From Sphingomonadales bacterium (lineage in GTDB: Bacteria > Pseudomonadota > Alphaproteobacteria > Sphingomonadales > Sphingomonadaceae), in NCBI GenBank assembly GCA_013297725.1, contig JAAFIB010000011.1, positions 1-53,739 on the forward strand: DNA of 53,739 bases, in the 5' to 3' direction. Position 1 is the first letter of the stretch. Each line of letters starts with the position of its first letter. Shown here in pieces: positions 14,927 to 22,261 of this stretch. The notes under the pieces are model-generated. The model searched no databases. It worked only from the letters and a program-made list of their open reading frames with translations, and was not told the origin of the DNA. The translations under genes and the position numbers were made by a program.

Positions 14927-16054
14927 TCAACCAGCCAGAGCAACCTCGGGCTCAACAAATTTCAGGCTCAGGCTTTCGGCAACCGCTTGGCTGGTGACTT
15001 TGCCTTTATGGACGTTAAGCCCCGCGAGCAGACCGCGACCGATTTCGCTATGTGTATGCAGCGCCTCTAGCCCCTTGTCCGCTAGCGCAAGGCCATATGG
15101 CAATGTTGCGTTGTTTAACGCAGCGGCGCTGGTTTGCGGCACCGCGCCGGGCATGTTGGCGACGCAATAATGGATAATGCCATCAACAACATAGGTTGGC
15201 TCGGCATGGGTGGTAGCCTTTGAGGTTTCAAAACAGCCGCCCTGATCAATGGCAACATCAACGAGCACCGATCCAGGCTTCATATGCTTTAGCATTTTGC
15301 GCGTCACCAGCTTTGGAGCTGCGGCTCCGGGGATCAGCACTGCACCAATTACGGCATCGGCGATCGAAATTTCATGGTCGATGGTGTCGAGTGTGGAATA
15401 CCGTGTGCGCACGCGGCCTTGGAACAGCTCGTCCAGTTGGCGCAAGCGGTGAAGCGAGCGATCTACGATAGTCACCTCTGCGCCAAGGCCCACCGCCATA
15501 CGCGCCGCATGCGTGCCAACTACGCCGCCGCCGATTACGCAGACACGGCCAGCGGGAACACCCGGAACGCCGCCGAGCAGGATGCCCGCGCCGCCTTCGC
15601 TGCGCCGCATTGCTTCGCCAGCGGCTTCGATCGCTAAACGTCCGGCCACTTCGCTCATCGGTGCGAGCAAGGGCAATGTGCCTTTATCGTCAGTGACGGT
15701 TTCATAGGCGATGGCAGTGCAGCCCGATTTGATCAGGCCTTTGGCTTGCTTTGGATCAGGCGCGAGGTGCAGATAGGTGAACAGGATCTGGCCTTCGCGC
15801 AGCTGCACCCATTCGGATGGCTGAGGCTCCTTCACCTTTACGATCATGTCCGCCTTGGCGAAAATTTCTGCGGCAGTCTTTGCGATCTTTGCGCCTGCCT
15901 TTTTATAGGCCTCATCGCTGGCCATAATGCCCGCGCCTGCGCCCGATTGCACCGTCACCTTATGTCCGTGAGCCACATATTCGCGCACTGCGGACGGGGT
16001 CAGCCCGACGCGATATTCATGAACCTTAATCTCACTGGGGACGCCGACGTGCAT
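14927..16054 (-). CDS. ald: Alanine dehydrogenase
   Basis: A 375-residue NAD-dependent enzyme, interconverting L-alanine and pyruvate plus ammonia; usually a cytoplasmic hexamer. N-terminal MHVGVPSEIKVHEYRVGLTP is family-typical; catalytic Lys and His lie in VKVKEP and TYLHLAPD; the NAD-binding Rossmann motif is CVIGGGVVGTHAARMA, with acidic residue in TIVDRS; the NMPGAVPQTS segment closes the active site. The ATG at 16054 has GAGGAG seven nt upstream; the longer frame to 16081 is not needed. A divergent Lrp-family gene and shared 130-bp region suggest Lrp-type control by amino acids. Confidence 0.95.
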   Translation of the reverse strand: MHVGVPSEIKVHEYRVGLTPSAVREYVAHGHKVTVQSGAGAGIMASDEAYKKAGAKIAKTAAEIFAKADMIVKVKEPQPSEWVQLREGQILFTYLHLAPDPKQAKGLIKSGCTAIAYETVTDDKGTLPLLAPMSEVAGRLAIEAAGEAMRRSEGGAGILLGGVPGVPAGRVCVIGGGVVGTHAARMAVGLGAEVTIVDRSLHRLRQLDELFQGRVRTRYSTLDTIDHEISIADAVIGAVLIPGAAAPKLVTRKMLKHMKPGSVLVDVAIDQGGCFETSKATTHAEPTYVVDGIIHYCVANMPGAVPQTSAAALNNATLPYGLALADKGLEALHTHSEIGRGLLAGLNVHKGKVTSQAVAESLSLKFVEPEVALAG

Positions 16055-16098
16055 TTTTGTTCTCCTCAAAACTCTGTGCACGAAGATTTAGCACGGTG

Positions 16099-16146
16099 TT
16101 TGCGCGGATGCTGCGCAAAGACTGGACAGTTACGGTGATTTTGCGC
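16099..16146. promoter_or_regulatory. Candidate Lrp-type operator between ald and the regulator gene
   Basis: TTTGCGC (16099-16105) and its reverse complement GCGCAAA (16113-16119) form a perfect 7-bp dyad with 7-nt spacer; a third TTTGCGC is at 16140-16146. Position in the divergent ald/Lrp intergenic region fits a regulator site. Promoter hexamers were not assigned. Confidence 0.5.
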
Positions 16147-16184
16147 ATAAATTCCGCGTGAAGTAATGCAATAACGGAAAATAT

Positions 16185-16652
16185 ATGCAGATAGACCGGA
16201 TAGACCGCAAGATTTTGAGCGCGCTTGTCGCCAATGGCCGCGCGACTCAACAGGAACTGGGCGAGGCGGCAGGGCTATCCCCCAGCGCAGCGGCGCGGCG
16301 GCAAAAGGCATTGGAGGACGCGGGCATATTGCGCGGCTATCGCGCCGATGTGAATCTGCGCAAGATGGGCATGGGGGCAACGGTGATGGTAACAATCACG
16401 CTGGATAGCCAAAGCGAGGAGGCAATGGCCGCGTTTGAAGGCGCTGTGTCCGCCAGCCCCTCAATCTTGCGATGCCATTTGATGAGCGGGCGCAACGATT
16501 ACCACCTGACCGTCCGCGCAGCCTCAATCGAAGACTACGAACGCGTCCACCGGCAGGAGATTGCGCGGCTCCCGAGAGTTGCGCGGATAGAGACCGCTTT
16601 TGCTTTGCGCGAAGTGGTGAATAGGGCAGTGCCGCCTAGGTTGTTGGGGTGA
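16185..16652 (+). CDS. Lrp/AsnC family transcriptional regulator
   Basis: A 155-residue regulator with an N-terminal winged helix-turn-helix (DRIDRKILSALVANGRATQQ, LSPSAAARRQKALEDAGILR) and C-terminal RAM effector-binding domain (LRCHLMSGRNDYHLTVRA). Such proteins bind amino acids and form dimers or octamers. Divergent orientation to ald, with a palindrome between them, makes it the probable activator of ald in response to alanine or another amino acid, as in known AldR/BkdR-like systems. Confidence 0.93.
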   Translation: MQIDRIDRKILSALVANGRATQQELGEAAGLSPSAAARRQKALEDAGILRGYRADVNLRKMGMGATVMVTITLDSQSEEAMAAFEGAVSASPSILRCHLMSGRNDYHLTVRAASIEDYERVHRQEIARLPRVARIETAFALREVVNRAVPPRLLG

Positions 16653-16760
16653 GCATAGGAAGTTTGACTTTCATACTCGGAACAAATAGCAAACAAATAT
16701 GCCAGTCGACATTTTTCTCTCTTTATCAAATAGTGCATGTATTGCACTAGCCAGTATTTC

Positions 16761-16988
16761 ATGGTAACGCTTTATCGCGGAGCGCGGTGGAAGATCGCAA
16801 TCTATGCGGCTGACCACGGCATTCCGCATTACCATATCGAGGGGCCGGGTTATCGCTGCTCGATATCGATCGCATCGGGCGAGATAATTATCGGGTCCGT
16901 GCCAGCAAATGTGCTGCGTGAAGCACGGGACTGGGCAGAGCCGAGAAAGATGGAGTTGCAGGCCAAATGGCAGGAACTGAACGGATGA
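16761..16988 (+). CDS. DUF4160 family protein
   Basis: A 75-residue protein from the ATG at 16761 (an ATG 24 nt upstream is also in frame). It has the DUF4160 core: a first strand KIAIYAADHG, the IPHYHIEG His motif, an acid-Gly turn (ASGEIIIGSVP) and a C-terminal helix with WAEPRKMELQAKWQELNG. The family is small and uncharacterised and is commonly paired with DUF2442, as here (ATGA overlap). A toxin-antitoxin-like role has been suspected for such pairs; the sequence alone cannot decide. Confidence 0.8.
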   Translation: MVTLYRGARWKIAIYAADHGIPHYHIEGPGYRCSISIASGEIIIGSVPANVLREARDWAEPRKMELQAKWQELNG

Positions 16989-17446
16989 GTGTTGACCGGA
17001 TTTCTGGCGGTGATGCCCTGCGCACGATAGAGGCAGTTTCGGTGCTTGAAGGGGGACTTCTCGACCTAAGCTGGTCGGATAAAACGAGGGCAACGGTAGA
17101 CATGCGTCCTATGTTGGATCTACCGGCACTTGCCAGTTTGCGTGATCCAGTTTTGTTTGCGCAAGCCACAGTGGGTGATTGGGGCCACAGTATCATCTGG
17201 CCGGGCGAGATTGAAATCGGCGCAGACCGGCTCTGGGCGGAAACGTTAAGCGCAGCGCAGCGTGACGACACGCGGGTCTTTCTAGATTGGAGACGCCGCC
17301 ATGGGCTTTCGCTTAGCAAGGCTGCGTCGGCGCTTGGGTTGTCGCGTCGGGCAGTGGCTTATTATTCGAACGGAGAAAAACGGGTGCCAAGGCCTGTGTT
17401 GCTGGCCTGTCGCGGCTGGGAGGTTGAGAAGGCGGAGGCGGCTTGA
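16985..17446 (+). CDS. DUF2442 protein with C-terminal helix-turn-helix
   Basis: A 153-residue protein. The N-terminal 80 residues are DUF2442-like: LLDLSWSDKTRATVDMRPML, RDPVLFAQATVGDWGHSIIW and a GADRLWAETL end. The C-terminal 50 residues add a helix-turn-helix (LSLSKAASALGLSRRAVAYY) followed by a basic ending. The HTH suggests DNA binding and autoregulation, as expected of an antitoxin-like partner of the overlapping DUF4160 gene. The start ATG overlaps the preceding stop (ATGA); a start 18 nt upstream is possible but not needed. Convergent with lepB. Confidence 0.8.
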   Translation: MSVDRISGGDALRTIEAVSVLEGGLLDLSWSDKTRATVDMRPMLDLPALASLRDPVLFAQATVGDWGHSIIWPGEIEIGADRLWAETLSAAQRDDTRVFLDWRRRHGLSLSKAASALGLSRRAVAYYSNGEKRVPRPVLLACRGWEVEKAEAA

Positions 17447-17453
17447 TCGAGTC

Positions 17454-18125
17454 TCAATGAACGGGTTGGCCAATGCGTTTGGTGTCGGCGCTCCAATAGA
17501 TTTTCGATACCCGACCAAGCACGTTGCCGGTCGGCACCATACCTATTCCCATGCCCTTCTCCTTGGGTTCGAATCGGCTATCCGCAGAACTGTCGCGGTT
17601 ATCGCCAAGTAGAAACAGGTGATTTGCCGGAACTGTAACGGGGCCGAAGTTGTCAACCGGGCTGCGGATTGAGTCGTAAATCTGGTGCGGTGCAAGTTCG
17701 CCTGGCAATTGTTCGCTGAGCCTGTAGCGCTCGATTCCGGTGCCATATTCTGGGTTGTTTTCTGTGGCGATCTTGATCTGTGTGGCGGGCTGCCCGTTTA
17801 TACGTACAATGCCATCCCAGAGTTCGACGGTCTCTCCGCCAAAACCTCCGAGACGTTTCAAGTATTTCACCGGTTTCGCGTCAGTCGTGACTGTCACAAC
17901 CACGATATCACCCCGCTTCAACGAGCCTTCAAAGTTTGTTTCAACCAGAAAACGCTCGCCTTGACGCAAGGTCGGCTCCATCGAAATCGACGGCAGAACG
18001 AACGCCCTGTCACCTGCAAACAGAATGCCCAACACCGGCGCGCCAAAGAAATAGGCGAACGTCGCAGTTACTGGCGTGCCTATTAGCATCAGAAGCCAGA
18101 ACAATCGTGGCCCGCTTCTACTCAT
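17454..18125 (-). CDS. lepB: Signal peptidase I
   Basis: A 223-residue inner-membrane peptidase that cleaves Sec/Tat signal peptides outside the membrane. One or two N-terminal membrane segments (LFWLLMLIGTPVTATFAYFF and a following hydrophobic stretch), catalytic Ser48 in SISMEPTL, general base Lys90 in KYLKRLGG, and the GDNRDSSADSR box at 174-184 are all visible. The length is that of a small alphaproteobacterial LepB. Its ATG overlaps the stop of the upstream aminotransferase gene (ATGA), so the two are translationally coupled, which is an unusual partnership; a second, canonical lepB elsewhere in the genome is likely. Confidence 0.93.
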   Translation of the reverse strand: MSRSGPRLFWLLMLIGTPVTATFAYFFGAPVLGILFAGDRAFVLPSISMEPTLRQGERFLVETNFEGSLKRGDIVVVTVTTDAKPVKYLKRLGGFGGETVELWDGIVRINGQPATQIKIATENNPEYGTGIERYRLSEQLPGELAPHQIYDSIRSPVDNFGPVTVPANHLFLLGDNRDSSADSRFEPKEKGMGIGMVPTGNVLGRVSKIYWSADTKRIGQPVH

Positions 18126-19435
18126 CCAATCTGCGCCAACAAATCCCCGATCTTTCCAAACATTTCATCAATATGCGTTTTGTCTAAAATCAGTGGCGGT
18201 GACAGCGCGATGATGTCTCCGGTTGCGCGCACCAACAGTCCGTTGTCGAAACAGGCGTGGAACAGTTCGGTGGCGCGCTTGGTTGGGGCGCCTTCGCGGG
18301 GTTGCAATTCGATGCCTGCGATCAGGCCGATGGTGCGGATGTCGATGACATGGGGTTTGCCGCGCAGGCTGTGTGCCGCATCGGCCCAATAGGCGCCTAA
18401 TTCATCGGCTTTGTCGAACAGTCCTTCGTCGCGGTATAGGTCTAGCGAAGCGATCCCGGCAGCACAGGCAAGCGGATGGCCGCTATAGGTATAGCCATGG
18501 AACAGCTCTATCCCGTCTGCAGAGTTGTTGACGATGTCATCGTGCAGTTCGCGCCGTACCGCGACTGCGCCCATCGGAACGGCGGCGTTGGTTAGGCCTT
18601 TTGCCATGCAAATAATGTCAGGCGTTACCCCCCATGTTTCACTCGCCGTTGCCCCGCCTACACGGCCGAAAGCGGAGATCACTTCGTCAAAGATCAGGAT
18701 GATGCCATGCTTGGTGCACAATTCGCGTAAGCGTTTTAGATAGCCGATAGGCGGGATCAGCACGCCGGTTGACCCCGCCATTGGCTCGACAATCACCGCA
18801 GCAATCGTCTCTGCGCCATGCAGCGCGACCAGCCGCTCCAGATCATCTGCCAGTTCCGCGCCATGTTCGGGTTGTCCCTTTGAATAGGCATTATGGGCCA
18901 GATTGTGGGTGTGCGGCAAATGATCGACGCCGGGCAGCCCTTGCCACCAACGGCGGTTGTTGAGGATGCCGCCAACCGAAATCCCGCCAAAGCCGGTGCC
19001 ATGATAGCCGCGTTCGCGCCCGATCAGACGTGTGCGCGTGGCTTGCCCGCGCGACCGCTGTGCCGCGAGGGCTATTTTCAGCGAGGTATCGACCGATTCG
19101 CTGCCCGAGTTAGTGAAAAATATCCGGTCCAACCCTGTTGGCATTAATTGCGCCACGCGGCTTGCAAGTTCGAATGCAAGCGGATGGCTCAGCTGGAACG
19201 TCGGGCCGAAATCCATCGTTGCTGCGGTCTTGGCAATCGCCTCGACAATCGTACTGCGGCAATGGCCCGCATTACTGCACCATAGGCCCGCTGTGCCATC
19301 AAGGACACGGTTCCCCGAAGTGTCCCAATAATGCATGTCCTTTGCCGACGCCAGTTGGCGCGGGTGCGTTTTATAGGCGCGGTTGGCGGTGAAGGGCATC
19401 CAGAATGCTGCGAGCGGATCATTTTCAAGTGTCAT
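18122..19435 (-). CDS. Class III omega-aminotransferase (beta-alanine/putrescine-pyruvate type)
   Basis: A 437-residue PLP-dependent enzyme transferring a terminal amino group to pyruvate or similar acceptor. AFWMPFTANRAYKTHPR at the start, FTNSGSESVDTSLKIAL (PLP phosphate), GRERGYHGTGFGG, VEPMAGSTGVLIPP, LIFDEVISAFGRVG (PLP Asp) and catalytic Lys in CMAKGLTNAAVPMG are clear. It resembles beta-alanine-pyruvate aminotransferases and polyamine aminotransferases such as SpuC; exact substrate uncertain. ATG at 19435 is chosen; an in-frame TTG at 19480 is possible. It diverges from the polyamine operon, so a role in removing putrescine-derived or beta-alanine amino groups fits. Confidence 0.88.
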   Translation of the reverse strand: MTLENDPLAAFWMPFTANRAYKTHPRQLASAKDMHYWDTSGNRVLDGTAGLWCSNAGHCRSTIVEAIAKTAATMDFGPTFQLSHPLAFELASRVAQLMPTGLDRIFFTNSGSESVDTSLKIALAAQRSRGQATRTRLIGRERGYHGTGFGGISVGGILNNRRWWQGLPGVDHLPHTHNLAHNAYSKGQPEHGAELADDLERLVALHGAETIAAVIVEPMAGSTGVLIPPIGYLKRLRELCTKHGIILIFDEVISAFGRVGGATASETWGVTPDIICMAKGLTNAAVPMGAVAVRRELHDDIVNNSADGIELFHGYTYSGHPLACAAGIASLDLYRDEGLFDKADELGAYWADAAHSLRGKPHVIDIRTIGLIAGIELQPREGAPTKRATELFHACFDNGLLVRATGDIIALSPPLILDKTHIDEMFGKIGDLLAQIG

Positions 19436-19693
19436 AACCGCTGTTTGCCGATGAAGAAGCGTCTCGGCAACTGTGTTCAATTTGTCACATATTCTAAAAA
19501 CGACAGTCTCACTGTCACAAAATTGCTTGTCACCGCGCTTGCTTTGATGTTTTTGTGCAACTGCACAATAAATGCGTCGATAACCAAATAATAATATGGT
19601 GCGGCCTATTACTCACGGGACAGGAACAGCCATTATCGGCGAGGGGCAATGATAGCCTCTTGTCATGCTGATTTTGTAAGGAAAGGTATTTAG
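19436..19693. promoter_or_regulatory. Divergent control region of the polyamine cluster
   Basis: The 258 bp between the aminotransferase and porin genes hold a perfect dyad TTGTGCA-AC-TGCACAA (19553-19568), a short dyad GACAGT-CTC-ACTGTC (19502-19516) and three direct TGTCAC hexamers (19483, 19513, 19529). They are suitable as operators for a regulator not encoded nearby. AT-rich sequence around 19566-19600 could hold the porin promoter. Confidence 0.5.
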
Positions 19694-20425
19694 ATGCGTA
19701 AACAGATTTTCTCTCTCGCCGCCGCTTGCGCTGCTTTTGGCAGCATGGCCGCAGCGACCCCTGCATTTGCAGCAGACGAAGAAGAGGCCGAAGAAGCTGA
19801 GGGCCCAATCACGGTCAGTGGCGGTATCACATTGGCTTCTGATTACCGGTTCCGCGGCGTTTCGCTGTCGGATAAGGATTTCGCTGTTCAGCCAACGATC
19901 ACAATCAGCCACGAATCCGGCCTGTATGTAGGCGCATGGGCATCAAACATTGCCGACAATGCAGGCGATGACATCGAGCTTGATCTTTATGCAGGTTTTG
20001 CTGGCGGCGACACCGTAACCTATGACCTTGGCGTCACCTATTACGTTTATCCCGGGGCATCGGCACTGAACTATGTCGAGTTCATCGGTAAAACCGGAAC
20101 CACTATTGGTCCTGTGACTTTGGGTGGCATTCTTGCGTATGCACCAAGCCAAGACGGCACTGGTAACACCGACAACGTGTATGTCGGCGGAAACGCGGCA
20201 TTCGCTATCCCTAACACACCGCTGACTTTTAACAGCTCGCTGGGTCTTGAAGACGGTGCATTTGGTGATAACAAGCTGGATTGGTCGCTGGGTGTTACCG
20301 CATCCGTCGCTGGTTTCACGCTGGGTGCGTCTTATGTCGACACCAACCGGAACGTTCCCGGCACCCCGATTACCCGTAACCTGGGCGGTGCAGGCGCGGT
20401 TTTCTCCGTCGCCTATACGTTCTAA
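19694..20425 (+). CDS. TorF-family putative outer-membrane porin
   Basis: A 243-residue protein with Sec signal peptide (SLAAACAAFGSMAAATPAFA, cut before ADEEE), a short acidic linker and a beta-barrel of the TorF family (TIGR02001): GGITLASDYRFRGVSLSDKD near the start, alternating strands such as GLYVGAWASN and YDLGVTYYVYPG, and a C-terminal strand ending in VAYTF with terminal Phe, the usual outer-membrane insertion signal. AGGAAAGG stands 6-7 nt before the ATG. Lies upstream of the polyamine genes in the same direction and may provide their outer-membrane entry; this is inference. Confidence 0.9.
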   Translation: MRKQIFSLAAACAAFGSMAAATPAFAADEEEAEEAEGPITVSGGITLASDYRFRGVSLSDKDFAVQPTITISHESGLYVGAWASNIADNAGDDIELDLYAGFAGGDTVTYDLGVTYYVYPGASALNYVEFIGKTGTTIGPVTLGGILAYAPSQDGTGNTDNVYVGGNAAFAIPNTPLTFNSSLGLEDGAFGDNKLDWSLGVTASVAGFTLGASYVDTNRNVPGTPITRNLGGAGAVFSVAYTF

Positions 20426-20462
20426 ATTGCACATAAGGGTTCTGCCCCTAAAGGCGTTCAAA

Positions 20463-20494
20463 CATGCCGGGCTTGACTGTTTAAGCCCGGCATG
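20463..20494 (+). terminator. Hairpin between porin and ligase genes
   Basis: A perfect 12-bp stem CATGCCGGGCTT/AAGCCCGGCATG with 8-nt loop, followed only by TCCTTATCC, so probably a partial terminator or RNA-stability element that lowers expression of downstream genes relative to the porin. Confidence 0.65.
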
Positions 20495-20527
20495 TCCTTA
20501 TCCAGCTTACAGAAAGCTGGTGAGATC

Positions 20528-21874
20528 ATGGCAATTAATCTGGCGAATTGGATCGCCGAACACAACATCGACGAAGTCGAATGTATTGTCCCCGATATTA
20601 ACGGGGTTCAGCGCGGCAAAGTATTGCCGGCAAAAAAATTTCTCTCCTCGGTCCGCGACAAATCGCTGCGCATTCCGGGCAGTGTGTTTATCTGCACAAT
20701 CGACGGGCATTATCCCGAAGATATCGCTGATATCTGGGACAAGGATCCCGATAAAATCCTGATCGCTGATGCTGAAACGATCTGCGTTGCGCCGGGTTTT
20801 AAATCGCCAACCGCCTTTGTTATCGCAGATGCATATAATGGCGATGGAACGCCTGTCGACATCGCGCCGCGTGAAATCCTGAAAAAAGTGCTTGGGCTAT
20901 ATGAGGCCAAGGGCTGGAAACCGATCATCGCACCAGAGGTAGAATTCTATCTCGTTTCGCAGAACGTCGACCCCGATTTCCCGCTTGTTCCGCCAACTGG
21001 TTCCAGCGGCAGAGCGGAAACCGCAAGCCAGCCTTATGGGTTAGAGGCGATGAACGAATATGAAGATATCATCGATCATATTTATGACGATTGCGAGTTG
21101 ATGGGGCTCGATATCGATACGATGATCCACGAAATGGGCGCAGCGCAGCTAGAGGTGAATTTCATCCATGGCGATCCGTTGAAACTGGCGGATCAGGTGT
21201 TTCTGTTCAAACGGGCGGTTCGCGCTGTGGCGAAACAGCATGGTGTCTATGCAACCTTTATGGCGAACCCGATGGCGGGGCAGCCGGGCAGCGCGATGCA
21301 CATCCACCAATCGGTGGTCGATGCCGAAACGGGCAAGAACCTGTTTTCCAACGCCAATGGCCGCGATAGCGCATTGTTCCGCAGCTATATCGCCGGGCTG
21401 ATCAAATACATGCCGATGGTGTCACCGCTTTGGGCACCCAATGTGAACAGTTTCCGCCGGATGCGCCCCGATAGCGCCGCACCGATCAATGTCCAATGGG
21501 GTGAGGATAACCGGTCATGCGGCTTCCGCGTGCCGATATCCGATAAAGCCAACCGCCGTGTTGAAAACAGGCTACCGGGGGCGGATAGTAATCCCTATTT
21601 GGCAATGGCGGCGTCGCTTGTGTGCGGCTATATCGGTATGGCTGAACGGATGGTTCCTGCAAAGGCGATTACCGGCAGCGCCTATAACCGCGCCCGCACC
21701 TTGCCGCGTACCTTGGAGGCAGCACTGGACCGGTTTTCGACCTGTAAGCCTGTGCGCAATCTGTTGGGCGAAGACTTTTTCGAGATATTCTTTGCGGTGA
21801 AGGATTATGAGCTGTTCAATTACCAATCGGTTGTGAGCAGTTGGGAACGCGAGCATTTGTTGTTGCGGGTTTAG
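20528..21874 (+). CDS. puuA: Glutamine synthetase-like gamma-glutamylpolyamine ligase, copy 1
   Basis: A 448-residue type of glutamine synthetase family that ligates glutamate to an amine, here probably putrescine (PuuA-like). The N-terminal beta-grasp part has CIVPDINGVQRGKVLPAKKF; the catalytic part has APEVEFYLV (metal ligand Glu), HEMGAAQLEVNF, SAMHIHQSV (metal His), NSFRRMRP and CGFRVPISDK (ATP/Glu-binding Arg). ATG at 20528 with GGTGAG upstream is preferred; an ATG at 20492 lies inside the hairpin arm. The stop is 4 nt before the cupin gene. Substrate specificity cannot be read directly. Confidence 0.85.
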   Translation: MAINLANWIAEHNIDEVECIVPDINGVQRGKVLPAKKFLSSVRDKSLRIPGSVFICTIDGHYPEDIADIWDKDPDKILIADAETICVAPGFKSPTAFVIADAYNGDGTPVDIAPREILKKVLGLYEAKGWKPIIAPEVEFYLVSQNVDPDFPLVPPTGSSGRAETASQPYGLEAMNEYEDIIDHIYDDCELMGLDIDTMIHEMGAAQLEVNFIHGDPLKLADQVFLFKRAVRAVAKQHGVYATFMANPMAGQPGSAMHIHQSVVDAETGKNLFSNANGRDSALFRSYIAGLIKYMPMVSPLWAPNVNSFRRMRPDSAAPINVQWGEDNRSCGFRVPISDKANRRVENRLPGADSNPYLAMAASLVCGYIGMAERMVPAKAITGSAYNRARTLPRTLEAALDRFSTCKPVRNLLGEDFFEIFFAVKDYELFNYQSVVSSWEREHLLLRV

Positions 21875-21878
21875 GGCT

Positions 21879-22244
21879 ATGCCTGTTCACAGCTTCACTT
21901 TTGATAACATCGCGCCCGAAGCTTCCTCGCCCGCACCTGACCGCGTGTTGGCCGGTATCCCCAAAGGGGAGGTTCGTAATGGCTATGAATCCGCCGATGG
22001 CAACAAGCTGGCAGGGGAGTGGAGCTGCACTGAGGGAGTTTGGCGGGTCAGCTATTCCGAATGGGAGTATTGCTACATATTGGAGGGCGATGTCCGCCTG
22101 ACCAGTGACAATGGCAGTGTCGTGGAAGTAAGCGCGGGCGGCAATCTGGTGATCGAGCCGGGCTTTGAAGGCGTGTGGCAGAATTTGACGCCAGTCAAAA
22201 AGCTCTATGTCATCGACTTGGCGGCGGAGGCCGGATCCGTCTAG
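21879..22244 (+). CDS. Cupin-domain protein (DUF861/EutQ-like)
   Basis: A 121-residue single-domain cupin. The pattern WEYCYILEGDVRLTSDNGS followed by EVSAGGNLVIEPGFEGVW is the cupin_3 (DUF861) beta-barrel, in which the usual two-His metal set is largely replaced (Tyr/Cys near the first motif). Small cupins of this type occur in amine and sugar-acid catabolic operons, but their role is mostly unknown. It is tightly spaced between the ligase and the oxidase (4 and 17 nt), so it is part of the pathway, possibly as an intermediate-handling or regulatory protein. Confidence 0.82.
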   Translation: MPVHSFTFDNIAPEASSPAPDRVLAGIPKGEVRNGYESADGNKLAGEWSCTEGVWRVSYSEWEYCYILEGDVRLTSDNGSVVEVSAGGNLVIEPGFEGVWQNLTPVKKLYVIDLAAEAGSV

Positions 22245-22261
22245 ATCCGTTTTGAGCCAGC

